Assembly (NCBI GenBank): GCA_902785575.1
Contig: CACZZF010000017.1
Location: 1 to 59,853 of the forward strand
Reading direction: 5' to 3'
Length of the DNA stretch: 59,853 nucleotides
From: an uncultured Bacteroidia bacterium
GTDB taxonomy: Bacteria; Bacteroidota; Bacteroidia; Bacteroidales; UBA932
This document shows positions 50,021 to 57,905 of the stretch, one piece after another. Below the pieces are notes generated by a model. The model ran no database searches, had not been told where the DNA came from, and saw only the letters and a list, made by a program, of their open reading frames with translations. The translations under genes and the position numbers were made by a program. Position 1 is the first letter of the stretch. Each line of letters begins with the position of its first letter.

Positions 50021-50881
50021 TTAAAGGTATGCTTTGAAGAATTCCAGGATCGCGTCGCAAGTGTCCATGTCCTTGTCCGACCAACTGTGGTTTCCGCCTA
50101 TAACCTTATAGACCAGGACATCCGCCGCTCCTCCTTGGAAATGGTGGAGGATCACTTGGTTACGGCCTTCCTTGCGGGGTAGCTCGGTGATTGTCTCGCT
50201 GACACATCCGTTGGCGGCAATAATGTGGCTCAAGGCCGCGGGAACCGCCATATATGCCCCCCAGCCTCCCTCATTACCCGGATCACCCGTCCATTCCGAA
50301 GTGTGGTCTTCCGTGCCATGTACTTCCATGAACGGTACTGGTTTTTTGTATTTCAGAGGCATCATGTCAGTCAAAGTGAGGCCAGCGATAGAGGCGATCG
50401 CCTTGAAAGCCTCTGGCTTTTTCTGGGCTGTAAGGTAGCACATCTCACCACCGTTTGACATGCCCGTGAGGAAAGCCTCACGGAAGCCATGTTCTTTCTT
50501 GAGACTCTTGGCAAGTTTCGCGATGAAGTCCACATCGTCGGTTTTCATTCCTTTCTGAAAAGGATAACCGACATTCCAACTCTTCTTGCCTCTTGGATCG
50601 GGGCTTCCGTCAGGATAGCAGATAGCGAAACCGTGCTTGTCGGCGGCATCCATCAATTCGACTTTGCCATTCGCTCCGGATCCACCATACCCATGGAGGC
50701 AAAGGACCAGCGGTGCCCCTTCCTTGAGTCCGGCAGGAGTGTACAGGTAGTATTCCCGGATCATACCTTGGTGCTTGAAGGTCCCGTGGTAGCACCTGCT
50801 TTGAATGGCGGTCTGGCCGTTGGCGGGAAAAAGGGCCATCGAAAAGGAAAGGAGGATCGCGATTATAATTGTTTTTCTCAT
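50021..50881 (-). CDS. Secreted esterase (PHB-depolymerase/feruloyl-esterase-like)
   Basis: A signal peptide (about 1-22) is followed by an alpha/beta hydrolase: oxyanion motif CLHGYGGSG (61-69), nucleophile S142 in TGMSNGGEM, and the C-terminal His in GGNHSW (about 268). The layout matches the LpqC/PHB-depolymerase-type esterases, including feruloyl and acetyl xylan esterases of Bacteroidales. Substrate unknown. A repeat-like palindrome lies between this gene and the upstream MBL gene. Confidence 0.88.
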   Translation of the reverse strand: MRKTIIIAILLSFSMALFPANGQTAIQSRCYHGTFKHQGMIREYYLYTPAGLKEGAPLVLCLHGYGGSGANGKVELMDAADKHGFAICYPDGSPDPRGKKSWNVGYPFQKGMKTDDVDFIAKLAKSLKKEHGFREAFLTGMSNGGEMCYLTAQKKPEAFKAIASIAGLTLTDMMPLKYKKPVPFMEVHGTEDHTSEWTGDPGNEGGWGAYMAVPAALSHIIAANGCVSETITELPRKEGRNQVILHHFQGGAADVLVYKVIGGNHSWSDKDMDTCDAILEFFKAYL

Positions 50882-50895
50882 CTTTGGTTGTTTTT

Positions 50896-50922
50896 GGATT
50901 CTTCGCTGGCGCTCAGAATGAC
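50896..50922. repeat. Dispersed palindromic repeat between MBL and esterase genes
   Basis: The core ATTCTTCGCTGGCGCTCAGAAT is an imperfect palindrome (ATTCT...AGAAT, with CG/CG inner pairs). I recall very similar sequences as common dispersed repeats in Bacteroidota and some other phyla. It lies in the 45-base gap between two same-strand genes, where it could act as an RNA hairpin. Confidence 0.55.
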
Positions 50923-50926
50923 AAGG

Positions 50927-51883
50927 TCAGGCGGTGAAAGTGACTTCCAGGCCGTCGTAGGCGGCTTTCAGGGGTTTGGGAAGGGTAGCGTCAAGCTCGG
51001 CCTGGGTGCCGTGGAGCGTGCGGGCGAGGTGAGTCAGGTAGACGGGCTGGCCTCCTGCAGGGATGTACCGGCCTTTGTCGAGAAGCATGTGGGTTGTCCT
51101 CAAAACAGTTCCGACGCTGGAGTGGGTGAATATCCTGAAGTCCTCATCTCCTTCAGTGCCCATGCCCATCGTGGCTTCCATGACAAGACCGGTAATCGGC
51201 TTACCCTTCGCGTGGGGGTCGATGCCGACAATCCTTGCGGCGATGGCTGGAATGCCTCCCGTGTCGGTCGCATATAGGACTCTCACCGCTTGTTTCTCAA
51301 TTAGAAACATGAGCGTTTGCTCCTTTAGATCCCCGGTGGCATGATTAGCGGGAAGGGCGGTCAAGGTCATTCCGTGGATCGTCATTTTGTCTCCGGGGGA
51401 GAGGGGTACGATCTCGGGGACTTTGAGGTCGTTTTCTTTAGCTGCTTTGGCGAAGTCTTCCATGGCCCGGTCGATCCATGTTCCTCCGAGAAACACTTTC
51501 TTCAAGCCTAGCCTCAATGCGGCGGGGGGATTGTAATGATCGCCATGGGAGTGTGTGTAGAATATGGCTTCCGGTTTCACTCCGGTGGGGATCATGTCCT
51601 CGTCGGTCGGGGTGAAGTCTATAAGGATCTTGCTGTCAAGAAGAACGCTGGAGAGCCTCCGGAGTTCACCCCGTTCATCCAGGCCGTTCCAGTCTGCAGC
51701 CCCGGTACCGAGGAACCGCATCCTTAACGGGGATCCATTTTCCTCTCCATCCTTTAGATGGATGGGAGAGTAACTATTATTCGCGGAAACAGCCGCAGCC
51801 GCCGCGCATCCCGGAAACACTCCGGCGAATCCGGTCGCCATTGCGGCTCCGGCACCTAAATTCAAGAATTCTCTTCTGTCCAT
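50927..51883 (-). CDS. MBL-fold metallohydrolase with Tat signal (PhnP-like)
   Basis: ATG 51883 starts MDRREFLNLGAGAAMATGFAG, a twin-arginine signal (RREFL); a cysteine at PGC (about 26) could be lipidated. The metallo-beta-lactamase motif FYTHSHGDHYNPP gives HxHxDH; further ligands lie in LPANHATGD and YATDTGG. RFLGTGAADW resembles the PhnP/RNase Z-like subgroup. At 318 residues it acts outside the cytoplasm on an unknown phosphoester or lactone. The GTG two codons upstream is rejected because the promoter leaves no room for it. Confidence 0.87.
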   Translation of the reverse strand: MDRREFLNLGAGAAMATGFAGVFPGCAAAAAVSANNSYSPIHLKDGEENGSPLRMRFLGTGAADWNGLDERGELRRLSSVLLDSKILIDFTPTDEDMIPTGVKPEAIFYTHSHGDHYNPPAALRLGLKKVFLGGTWIDRAMEDFAKAAKENDLKVPEIVPLSPGDKMTIHGMTLTALPANHATGDLKEQTLMFLIEKQAVRVLYATDTGGIPAIAARIVGIDPHAKGKPITGLVMEATMGMGTEGDEDFRIFTHSSVGTVLRTTHMLLDKGRYIPAGGQPVYLTHLARTLHGTQAELDATLPKPLKAAYDGLEVTFTA

Positions 51884-51892
51884 GGTCACTTA

Positions 51893-51900
51893 CAAATATA
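51893..51900 (-). promoter_or_regulatory. -7 box (TATATTTG) of MBL gene, very short leader
   Basis: A perfect TAnnTTTG match on the minus strand ending 9 bases before the ATG at 51883. The predicted leader is only a few bases. It abuts the nqrF terminator hairpin. Confidence 0.55.
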
Positions 51901-51932
51901 AGAAAGCGCATGGGAAAAACCATGCGCTTTCT
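51901..51932 (-). terminator. Hairpin terminator after nqrF
   Basis: A perfect 13-base inverted repeat, AGAAAGCGCATGG (51901-51913) and its complement (51920-51932), with a 6-base loop. It lies 35 bases downstream of the nqrF stop and is the only strong hairpin between nqrF and the MBL gene. No long T-run follows, so termination may be partly by other means. Confidence 0.65.
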
Positions 51933-51967
51933 AAGTAGTGTTCTTATTCAAGCAGTTCGAATCCGGA

Positions 51968-53236
51968 CTAGCTGAAGTTATCGTAGAGGATGCTCTCAGG
52001 CGGGACGCCGAGGCTGTCAAGCAGGTTGTTGACGGCGCCGACCATCATAGGCGGTCCGCACATGAAGTACTTGATGTCCTCGGGTGTCTCGTGATCCTTC
52101 AGGTAGGTCTCGTACATCACGTTGTGGACGAAGCCAGGGGTGTACTTGACACCGGCGGCGTCCGCGGCGGGATCCGGACGGTCGAGAGCGAGGTAGAACT
52201 TGAAGTTCGGGAACTCCCTTTCGATCTCGGCGAAGTCCTCAAGATAGAAGGCCTCGACAAGGGCGCGCGCCCCGTAGAAGAAGCTCACCTTGCGGCCGGT
52301 CTTCAAAGTCTTGAAGAGGTGCATGATATGGCTCCTCAGAGGGGCCATACCGGCTCCACCACCCACGAATATGTACTCCTGCTCCTCGGGATCGTCCTTC
52401 GGGAGAAGGAACTCTCCGAACGGACCGCTGATCCAAACCTTGTCGCCCGGCTTACGGGTGAACACGTAGGATGAGGCGACTCCCGGAGGAACGGGCAGCA
52501 TCTTGAACACGCCCCTAGGCTGGCTCCTGTCGAAAGGAGGAGTGGCGATACGGACGTTGAGCTTGATAACATTCTTCTCTGCCGGATATGAGGCCATGGA
52601 GTAAGCCCTGATCGTAGGAACAGTGTTCTTGGCTTTGATGCCGAAGAAGCCGTATTTCTCCCAGTCACCCCTGTATTCGGGCGCGACGTCGATATCAGCG
52701 AAGTCGATGTCGTACTCAGGGATGTCGATCTGGATGTACTCGCCGGACTTGAAGTCGATATTCTCGCCTTCGGGCAGCTTGACTGTGAACTCTTTGATGA
52801 AGGTGGCGACATTGTCGTTGCTGATCACCTCGCACTCAAGTTTCTTGACGCTGAGAGTCGAGTCAGGCACCTGGATCTTGATGTTGTCCTTTATCTTGAC
52901 CTGGCAGGCCAGACGGTAGCCGTCCTTGATCTGCTTGCGGTTGAAGAAGCCCTTCTCGGTGGGGAGGATGGTTCCGCCACCCTCAAGAACCTGCACCTTG
53001 CACTGGCCGCAATTGGCCTTGCCGCCGCAGGCGGAGGGGAGGAATATTCCCTGGTCGGAGAGGGTGTGCATCAGGTCGCCACCAAGGGGAACCTCCATGG
53101 TCTTCTTGCCGTCGTTGATGTTGATGGCGACAGAACCGGAGGGGGTGAGCTTGGCCTTGATGACAAGGAGGAGAGCCACGAGTATGAGCGTGACGACAAC
53201 TATTGTCGCGATAGCTCCGATTATTGTGTTAAACAT
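51968..53236 (-). CDS. nqrF: Na+-translocating NADH:quinone reductase subunit F
   Basis: One N-terminal helix (about 3-26) anchors the protein. The 2Fe-2S ferredoxin domain has ligands C70, C76, C79 and C111. The FAD-binding part has RAYSMAS, and the NADH domain has FVGGGAGMAPLRSH and YFMCGPPMM. At 422 residues it is full length. NqrF accepts electrons from NADH and passes them to the other Nqr subunits. It is the last gene of nqrABCDEF, with a hairpin terminator at 51901-51932. Confidence 0.97.
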   Translation of the reverse strand: MFNTIIGAIATIVVVTLILVALLLVIKAKLTPSGSVAININDGKKTMEVPLGGDLMHTLSDQGIFLPSACGGKANCGQCKVQVLEGGGTILPTEKGFFNRKQIKDGYRLACQVKIKDNIKIQVPDSTLSVKKLECEVISNDNVATFIKEFTVKLPEGENIDFKSGEYIQIDIPEYDIDFADIDVAPEYRGDWEKYGFFGIKAKNTVPTIRAYSMASYPAEKNVIKLNVRIATPPFDRSQPRGVFKMLPVPPGVASSYVFTRKPGDKVWISGPFGEFLLPKDDPEEQEYIFVGGGAGMAPLRSHIMHLFKTLKTGRKVSFFYGARALVEAFYLEDFAEIEREFPNFKFYLALDRPDPAADAAGVKYTPGFVHNVMYETYLKDHETPEDIKYFMCGPPMMVGAVNNLLDSLGVPPESILYDNFS

Positions 53237-53252
53237 AGCTGAACCTCCTTTT

Positions 53253-53849
53253 TTAAAGTGATATACCCATGAATGTCATCATCGCGATAGCCATGAGGCC
53301 GACGGTGATGAAGGTGATTCCAAGACCTTTGAGAGGGGCGGGAACCTTGCTGTAGGCCATCTTCTCACGGATAGCCGCGAGGGAGACTATAGCGAGGAAC
53401 CAGCCGATTCCGGAGCCGAGAGCGTAGACGGCCGACTCACCGACGTTCGCGAAATCTTTCTGCTGCATGAACAGCGAGCCTCCGAGGATCGCACAGTTGA
53501 CAGCGATCAGCGGGAGGAATATTCCGAGAGCGGAGTAGAGAGACGGGCTGAACTTCTCGACGACCATCTCGACAATTTGCACGATGGCGGCGATGACGGC
53601 GATGAAGATGATGAAGCTGAGGAAGCTCAGGTCAACACCTTTGATCAGGGCGTCAGGTGCGAGGACATATTTGTTGAGAAGGTAGTTGATAGGAAGAGTC
53701 ACGAAAAGAACGAAGATGACAGCGACACCAAGGCCAGCGGCAGTCTTCACATTCTTCGATACAGCCAGGTATGAGCACATACCCAGGAAGTACGCGAAGA
53801 TCATGTTGTCAACGAAGATTGACTTTACGAATAAACTGATGTATTCCAT
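53253..53849 (-). CDS. nqrE: Na+-translocating NADH:quinone reductase subunit E
   Basis: At 198 residues it has six membrane helices and the NqrD/NqrE/Rnf family fold; [16 protein letters not shown] contains a conserved membrane cysteine (C25) and [11 protein letters not shown] the second. Together with NqrD it forms part of the sodium path and holds an FeS centre at the interface. Spacing: 15 bases after nqrD, 16 before nqrF. Confidence 0.96.
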   Translation of the reverse strand: MEYISLFVKSIFVDNMIFAYFLGMCSYLAVSKNVKTAAGLGVAVIFVLFVTLPINYLLNKYVLAPDALIKGVDLSFLSFIIFIAVIAAIVQIVEMVVEKFSPSLYSALGIFLPLIAVNCAILGGSLFMQQKDFANVGESAVYALGSGIGWFLAIVSLAAIREKMAYSKVPAPLKGLGITFITVGLMAIAMMTFMGISL

Positions 53850-53864
53850 AACCTTGATGTTTAA

Positions 53865-54479
53865 CTATTTCTCCTGCAAGTCTTTCTGGATGCTCCTTTG
53901 AACCCACACGATGCATCCCAGAAGGATGAGCGCGAAAGGAGGAAGGATAACCAGGTTGTTAGGTACATAACCGAGCCAGTTCAGGATGTCGACACCGAAA
54001 AGGGTGCCGCTGCCCAGAAGCTCGCGGAAGAAGGCCACAATGATGAGAATCATGCCGTAGCCGGCTCCGTTGGCGACTCCGTCAAGGAAGCTGGGCCAGG
54101 GCTTGTTGCCGAGGGCGAAAGCCTCGATGCGGCCCATGACGATACAGTTCGTGATGATCAGACCGATGTAGACGCTCAGCTGCTTGTCGATAGCGTAGGT
54201 GGCCTCGAATGACTTCAGTATCTGGTCCACAAGGATCACCATCATGGCGACTACGACGAGCTGGACGATAATCCTCACACGGCTGGGAATCGTGTTCCTC
54301 AGCAGGGAAAGGATCAGGCTGGATATTCCAGTGACGGCTATAACGGAGAGAGCCATCACGAGCGCGCCCTTCATTGTGACCGTGACGGCCAGGGAAGAGC
54401 AGATACCGAGGACAAGGACGGTGATAGGGTTGCCCTTGAAAATCGGATTCAGAATTGTTTCTTTCAATTTAGCGTCCAT
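53865..54479 (-). CDS. nqrD: Na+-translocating NADH:quinone reductase subunit D
   Basis: At 204 residues it has six membrane helices, homologous to NqrE. VLGICSSLAVTVTMKGA near residues 24-40 and LIITNCIVMGRIEAFALGNKP (about 107-127) carry the conserved cysteines and family signatures. It sits 2 bases after nqrC and 15 before nqrE. Confidence 0.96.
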   Translation of the reverse strand: MDAKLKETILNPIFKGNPITVLVLGICSSLAVTVTMKGALVMALSVIAVTGISSLILSLLRNTIPSRVRIIVQLVVVAMMVILVDQILKSFEATYAIDKQLSVYIGLIITNCIVMGRIEAFALGNKPWPSFLDGVANGAGYGMILIIVAFFRELLGSGTLFGVDILNWLGYVPNNLVILPPFALILLGCIVWVQRSIQKDLQEK

Positions 54480-54481
54480 GA

Positions 54482-55309
54482 TTATTCCTCCTCAGTTTTT
54501 TTGTCTTCACAGCAGGACATGTCCTCTTCGCATGAATCGCCTTCGCGGCAGCAGTCCTCACTCTTGGCGGTTGTGGCGCCAAAGTAAGCGGCGTAAGCTC
54601 CGAGCCAAGTGTCGATCGCGGCGTCAAGACCGTTGGAAGTCATTGTGGCTCCGGTGATAGCGTCGATTTTGTTGTCGATGATGGAAGTTCCGTCAGCGTT
54701 CTTGGGAGCACCGCCCTTTACGATGTCAAAGACATTGGCGTTGCTGAAATCGGCTTTCTCGCCATTGAACTCAGCCTGGAACTCGGGGTCGTCCTTGATC
54801 TTGGCTCCGAGGCCGGCGGTTTCGCTCTCATGGTCGAAGTAGGCGCCCTTGATGGCGTTTGAGTTCGGCTCAAAGGCTATATAGCCCCAGACCGGGCCCC
54901 AAAGACCGGCACCGTAAACGGGAACAACCGTGACACCGTTCTTGAATATGAACACGGGGATCTCAGCATCGCTACCATCTTTGATCTTGTAGTTCTGCTT
55001 CTTGAGTTCCTTGGGAGAAAAGACCTGGTCGAGCTCGAGGTCGGCGACCTTCTTGCCGTCCATATTGACGGTGAAGGCGTTCTCGATCTCCTCGGCATAC
55101 TTGGCCAACACGGCGGTGTTACCCATTTTCTGGAGCTCCGCCTTGGTGGCGAACCGCGCGGCTGTCATCATTTGGGAGATGGTGTCGGCCTTCTCATTCG
55201 CTTCCTGCTTGGCTTTCAAACCTTGAGAGACGAAAGCCAGGATCGCCGCGACCAAAGTGACTATTATGGTCGTGTAAATGATCGTATATGTGTTACTGTT
55301 GGTATTCAT
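54482..55309 (-). CDS. nqrC: Na+-translocating NADH:quinone reductase subunit C with cysteine-rich tail
   Basis: An N-terminal helix (about 9-29) anchors a periplasmic FMN-binding domain. The covalent FMN motif reads ITGATMTS, with T224 as the predicted attachment residue. LWGPVWGYIAFEPNS and HESETAGLGAKI are family blocks. The last 28 residues are unusual: acidic and with five cysteines (C253, C254, C260, C266, C267). NqrC usually ends soon after the FMN domain. The tail is in frame and the gene spacing is normal (12 bases after nqrB, 2 before nqrD). Confidence 0.95.
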   Translation of the reverse strand: MNTNSNTYTIIYTTIIVTLVAAILAFVSQGLKAKQEANEKADTISQMMTAARFATKAELQKMGNTAVLAKYAEEIENAFTVNMDGKKVADLELDQVFSPKELKKQNYKIKDGSDAEIPVFIFKNGVTVVPVYGAGLWGPVWGYIAFEPNSNAIKGAYFDHESETAGLGAKIKDDPEFQAEFNGEKADFSNANVFDIVKGGAPKNADGTSIIDNKIDAITGATMTSNGLDAAIDTWLGAYAAYFGATTAKSEDCCREGDSCEEDMSCCEDKKTEEE

Positions 55310-55321
55310 ATCCTTTTACAT

Positions 55322-56461
55322 TTAAGCGATCGAGACTTTTTTCGCCCTTCTCTTGGTGGCGCTGGAAGTGACGCAATGGTCAATCAGCGGGGCGAATGTG
55401 TTCATAAGCAGGATGGCGAGCATCATTCCCTCGGCATATCCGGGGTTGAAGAGTCTCACGACGATACAGAGCGCACCGATAAGGAATCCATAGATCCACT
55501 TACCGCATTCGGTCTGGGCCGAAGTGACAGGGTCGGTAGCCATAAAGACCGTTCCGAAAGCGAAGCCGCCCATGACGAGCTGCACGTAAGCGGGAACATC
55601 GGTAACGCCGAAGGCGGTTCCTAGCCAGCCCACGAAGAGAGCTCCGGCAACGGAGGAGACCATGACCTTCCAGCTGGCGACTCCGGTCCAGATGAGGATG
55701 AAGGCGCCGATAAGGATGGCGATCACGGAAGTCTCACCGACTGATCCGGGAACTGTTCCGGCAAACATATTCCAGAAACTGTAACCGGCATTGGAGATGG
55801 AACTCATTCCCTCAGACATGTAGGAGAGGGGAGTCGCTCCTGTGATGGCGTCCGCTCCGCAACGGTGGGCGATCCAGACCTGTGAACCGGACATTGAGCT
55901 CGGATACGAGAAGAACAGGAAGGCGCGGCAGAGGAGAGCCGGGTTCAGGAAATTCATTCCGGTGCCTCCGAAAACCTCCTTGCCGAAAATGACCGCGAAG
56001 GCCACGGCGAGGGCGAGCATCCATAGAGGTACGTCCACAGGGACGATCAGGGGAATGATCATTCCGGAGACGAGGTAACCCTCGTTGACCTCCTCACCCT
56101 TGATCTGGGCGCTGGTGAACTCGATGCCGAGACCGACGATGTAAGCCACAAGATAAAGAGGAATGACCTTCCAGAGACCCCACCAGAACTGGTGCCAGAA
56201 TCCGGGGAGGTCGTTCATGGCGAGGTTGTGCTGGTAACCTACATTCCACATGCCGAACAGGGCGGCAGGGACGAGGGCGAGCACAACAATGATCATGACT
56301 CTCTTGATGTCGATGGAATCGCGGACGTGAGAGCCCTTGGCGGTCACGGTCGCGGGAACACGAAGGAAGGTGTCAAAGGCATCCCATGTGGAATGCAGCC
56401 ACCCTAATTTGCCGCCTTTCTCGAAAAGGCCGGGTTTTACTGTATTTTCTTCCATAGTCAT
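55322..56461 (-). CDS. nqrB: Na+-translocating NADH:quinone reductase subunit B
   Basis: At 379 residues it has about ten membrane helices. GKEVFGGTGMNFLNPALLCRAF (about 160-181) and the FMN attachment motif ITGATPLS (T210 the likely residue) are family hallmarks. NqrB carries covalent FMN and riboflavin and reduces quinone. ATG 56461 or the ATG two codons later could be the start. It follows nqrA by 7 bases. Confidence 0.96.
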   Translation of the reverse strand: MTMEENTVKPGLFEKGGKLGWLHSTWDAFDTFLRVPATVTAKGSHVRDSIDIKRVMIIVVLALVPAALFGMWNVGYQHNLAMNDLPGFWHQFWWGLWKVIPLYLVAYIVGLGIEFTSAQIKGEEVNEGYLVSGMIIPLIVPVDVPLWMLALAVAFAVIFGKEVFGGTGMNFLNPALLCRAFLFFSYPSSMSGSQVWIAHRCGADAITGATPLSYMSEGMSSISNAGYSFWNMFAGTVPGSVGETSVIAILIGAFILIWTGVASWKVMVSSVAGALFVGWLGTAFGVTDVPAYVQLVMGGFAFGTVFMATDPVTSAQTECGKWIYGFLIGALCIVVRLFNPGYAEGMMLAILLMNTFAPLIDHCVTSSATKRRAKKVSIA

Positions 56462-56468
56462 TGCCTTT

Positions 56469-57809
56469 TTATGCCATTTCCTTGATCATGAGATCGATAC
56501 CGTCCTGGATGATGGCCTGGATGTCGTTCTTGGAAGGATCCACGAACTCGCAGAGGGCCAGATCCTCAGGAAGGACCTCGTAGATTCCGAACTGCTCCAT
56601 CTTGTCGATGTCGCCGGCGAGGCAAGCCTTGACAAGATAGACAGGGAATATGTCCATGGGCAGCACCTTTCCGTAAACATCGGAGCAGACAAAAGCCCTG
56701 ACGCCACCGTGGGTGTTGGTGTCCATGTTGTACTTCTTCTTGGGAAGCAACCAGGAGAAATAAGCCATGGAGGAGCTGAACTGGTTGAACCTGAGAGGGT
56801 TCGCCCAGCCGAGAACTTCTCTTTCACGGCCTTCCTTGATGAGGGTCACCTGATTGTCGAAGAATCCGAGATAGCCATCTTTCCCGATGTTCTCTCCGGA
56901 GAGGACATCACCGCTGATGAACCTTGTCTCGACCGCGGGGTCGAAACAGCCCTCGAGAGCGCTCATAGGAGTGCCGGGCATGGCTACGACATAACCGGTC
57001 TTGAGAGCGGCGGGTCCTGTGACCGCGACCTTGCGGCAGAGATCCAGCTTACCGTTGAGGAAGAGCTTTCCGATAGCGGCAAGCGAGAGAAGACTCAAGG
57101 TCCAGACGGTCTCACCTTTCATGATAGGGGAGATGTGGCTGATCTGCACGCCAACGTTCCCGGCGGGGTGTTTCTTGGCGATGACTGTGTGGAGAACCGC
57201 ATCCTGCAGCTTCGCGAAGGCGGAGGTCTCGGAGTTCACACAGACGTGGACCTTGGCGACCTTTGAGATCGCTGTGATTCCAGCCTGGATGGCCGCGAGG
57301 TCATCCTTGAAGACGAATTCGGAATCCGCGGCGAGCGGCGCTGTGGAGAAAGCGGATACAAATACAGCCTTAGGAGTCTGAGCCGGGTTGGCCAGGACGC
57401 CGTAAGGCCTCTGGATGATAGTTGGCCACAAACCACTCTTGAGAAGGGTCTCCTTGACTTCCTCAGCCTTAAGTCCTTTCGGATCCTTGGCCCCGAAGTC
57501 CACGGCCTCGTTGCCTTCGGCTTTGACGAGCACCGCGAGGAGCTTGCGCTTCTCACCTCTGACGATTTCCTTGACTGTTCCGCTTACCGGGGAAGTCAGG
57601 AGAATGTCAGGGTTCTGTTTGTCTGCCAAAACAGGCGATCCCGCAAGCACCTTGTCGCCCTCTTTCACCATGAGCCTGGGGGAGAACCCCTTGAAGTCCG
57701 TGGGTTTAACTGCGACAACGTCAGGCGCGATCGTTCTCATTGTCTCAAGGGCAGCCTCTCCGCTGATTGGGATGTTCAACCCTTTTTTCAACACGATGTT
57801 GTTTGACAT
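56469..57809 (-). CDS. nqrA: Na+-translocating NADH:quinone reductase subunit A
   Basis: At 446 residues it is a full-length NqrA: N-terminal KPTDFKGFSPRLMVKEGDKVLAG, the biotinyl/lipoyl-like domain with SPVSGTVKEIVRGEKRK (about 75-91), the RnfC-like core RPYGVLANPAQTPKAVFVSAF, and C-terminal DIDKMEQFGIYEVLPEDLALCEFVDPSK. It is a peripheral cytoplasmic subunit linked to quinone binding. It is the first gene of the operon, with a TATATTTG box at 57858-57865. Confidence 0.96.
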   Translation of the reverse strand: MSNNIVLKKGLNIPISGEAALETMRTIAPDVVAVKPTDFKGFSPRLMVKEGDKVLAGSPVLADKQNPDILLTSPVSGTVKEIVRGEKRKLLAVLVKAEGNEAVDFGAKDPKGLKAEEVKETLLKSGLWPTIIQRPYGVLANPAQTPKAVFVSAFSTAPLAADSEFVFKDDLAAIQAGITAISKVAKVHVCVNSETSAFAKLQDAVLHTVIAKKHPAGNVGVQISHISPIMKGETVWTLSLLSLAAIGKLFLNGKLDLCRKVAVTGPAALKTGYVVAMPGTPMSALEGCFDPAVETRFISGDVLSGENIGKDGYLGFFDNQVTLIKEGREREVLGWANPLRFNQFSSSMAYFSWLLPKKKYNMDTNTHGGVRAFVCSDVYGKVLPMDIFPVYLVKACLAGDIDKMEQFGIYEVLPEDLALCEFVDPSKNDIQAIIQDGIDLMIKEMA

Positions 57810-57857
57810 TATTTGTAGTAGATATTAAGTTGATAGTTATTTCAGCTTACTATTCCG

Positions 57858-57865
57858 CAAATATA
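57858..57865 (-). promoter_or_regulatory. -7 box (TATATTTG) of nqrABCDEF
   Basis: A TAnnTTTG match on the minus strand, 48 bases before the nqrA ATG, in the divergent gap with the helicase gene. The leader of about 40 bases is longer than most in this window. Confidence 0.6.
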
Positions 57866-57905
57866 CTCATTTTTTTCGGTAAAAATTCCGTATTTTCGTA
57901 GCATT

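Noticed and set aside
56337..57266. 309-residue open frame on the plus strand opposite nqrA/nqrB
   Set aside because: It is antisense to two certain genes, and its composition is that of a mirrored coding frame with no recognisable domain.
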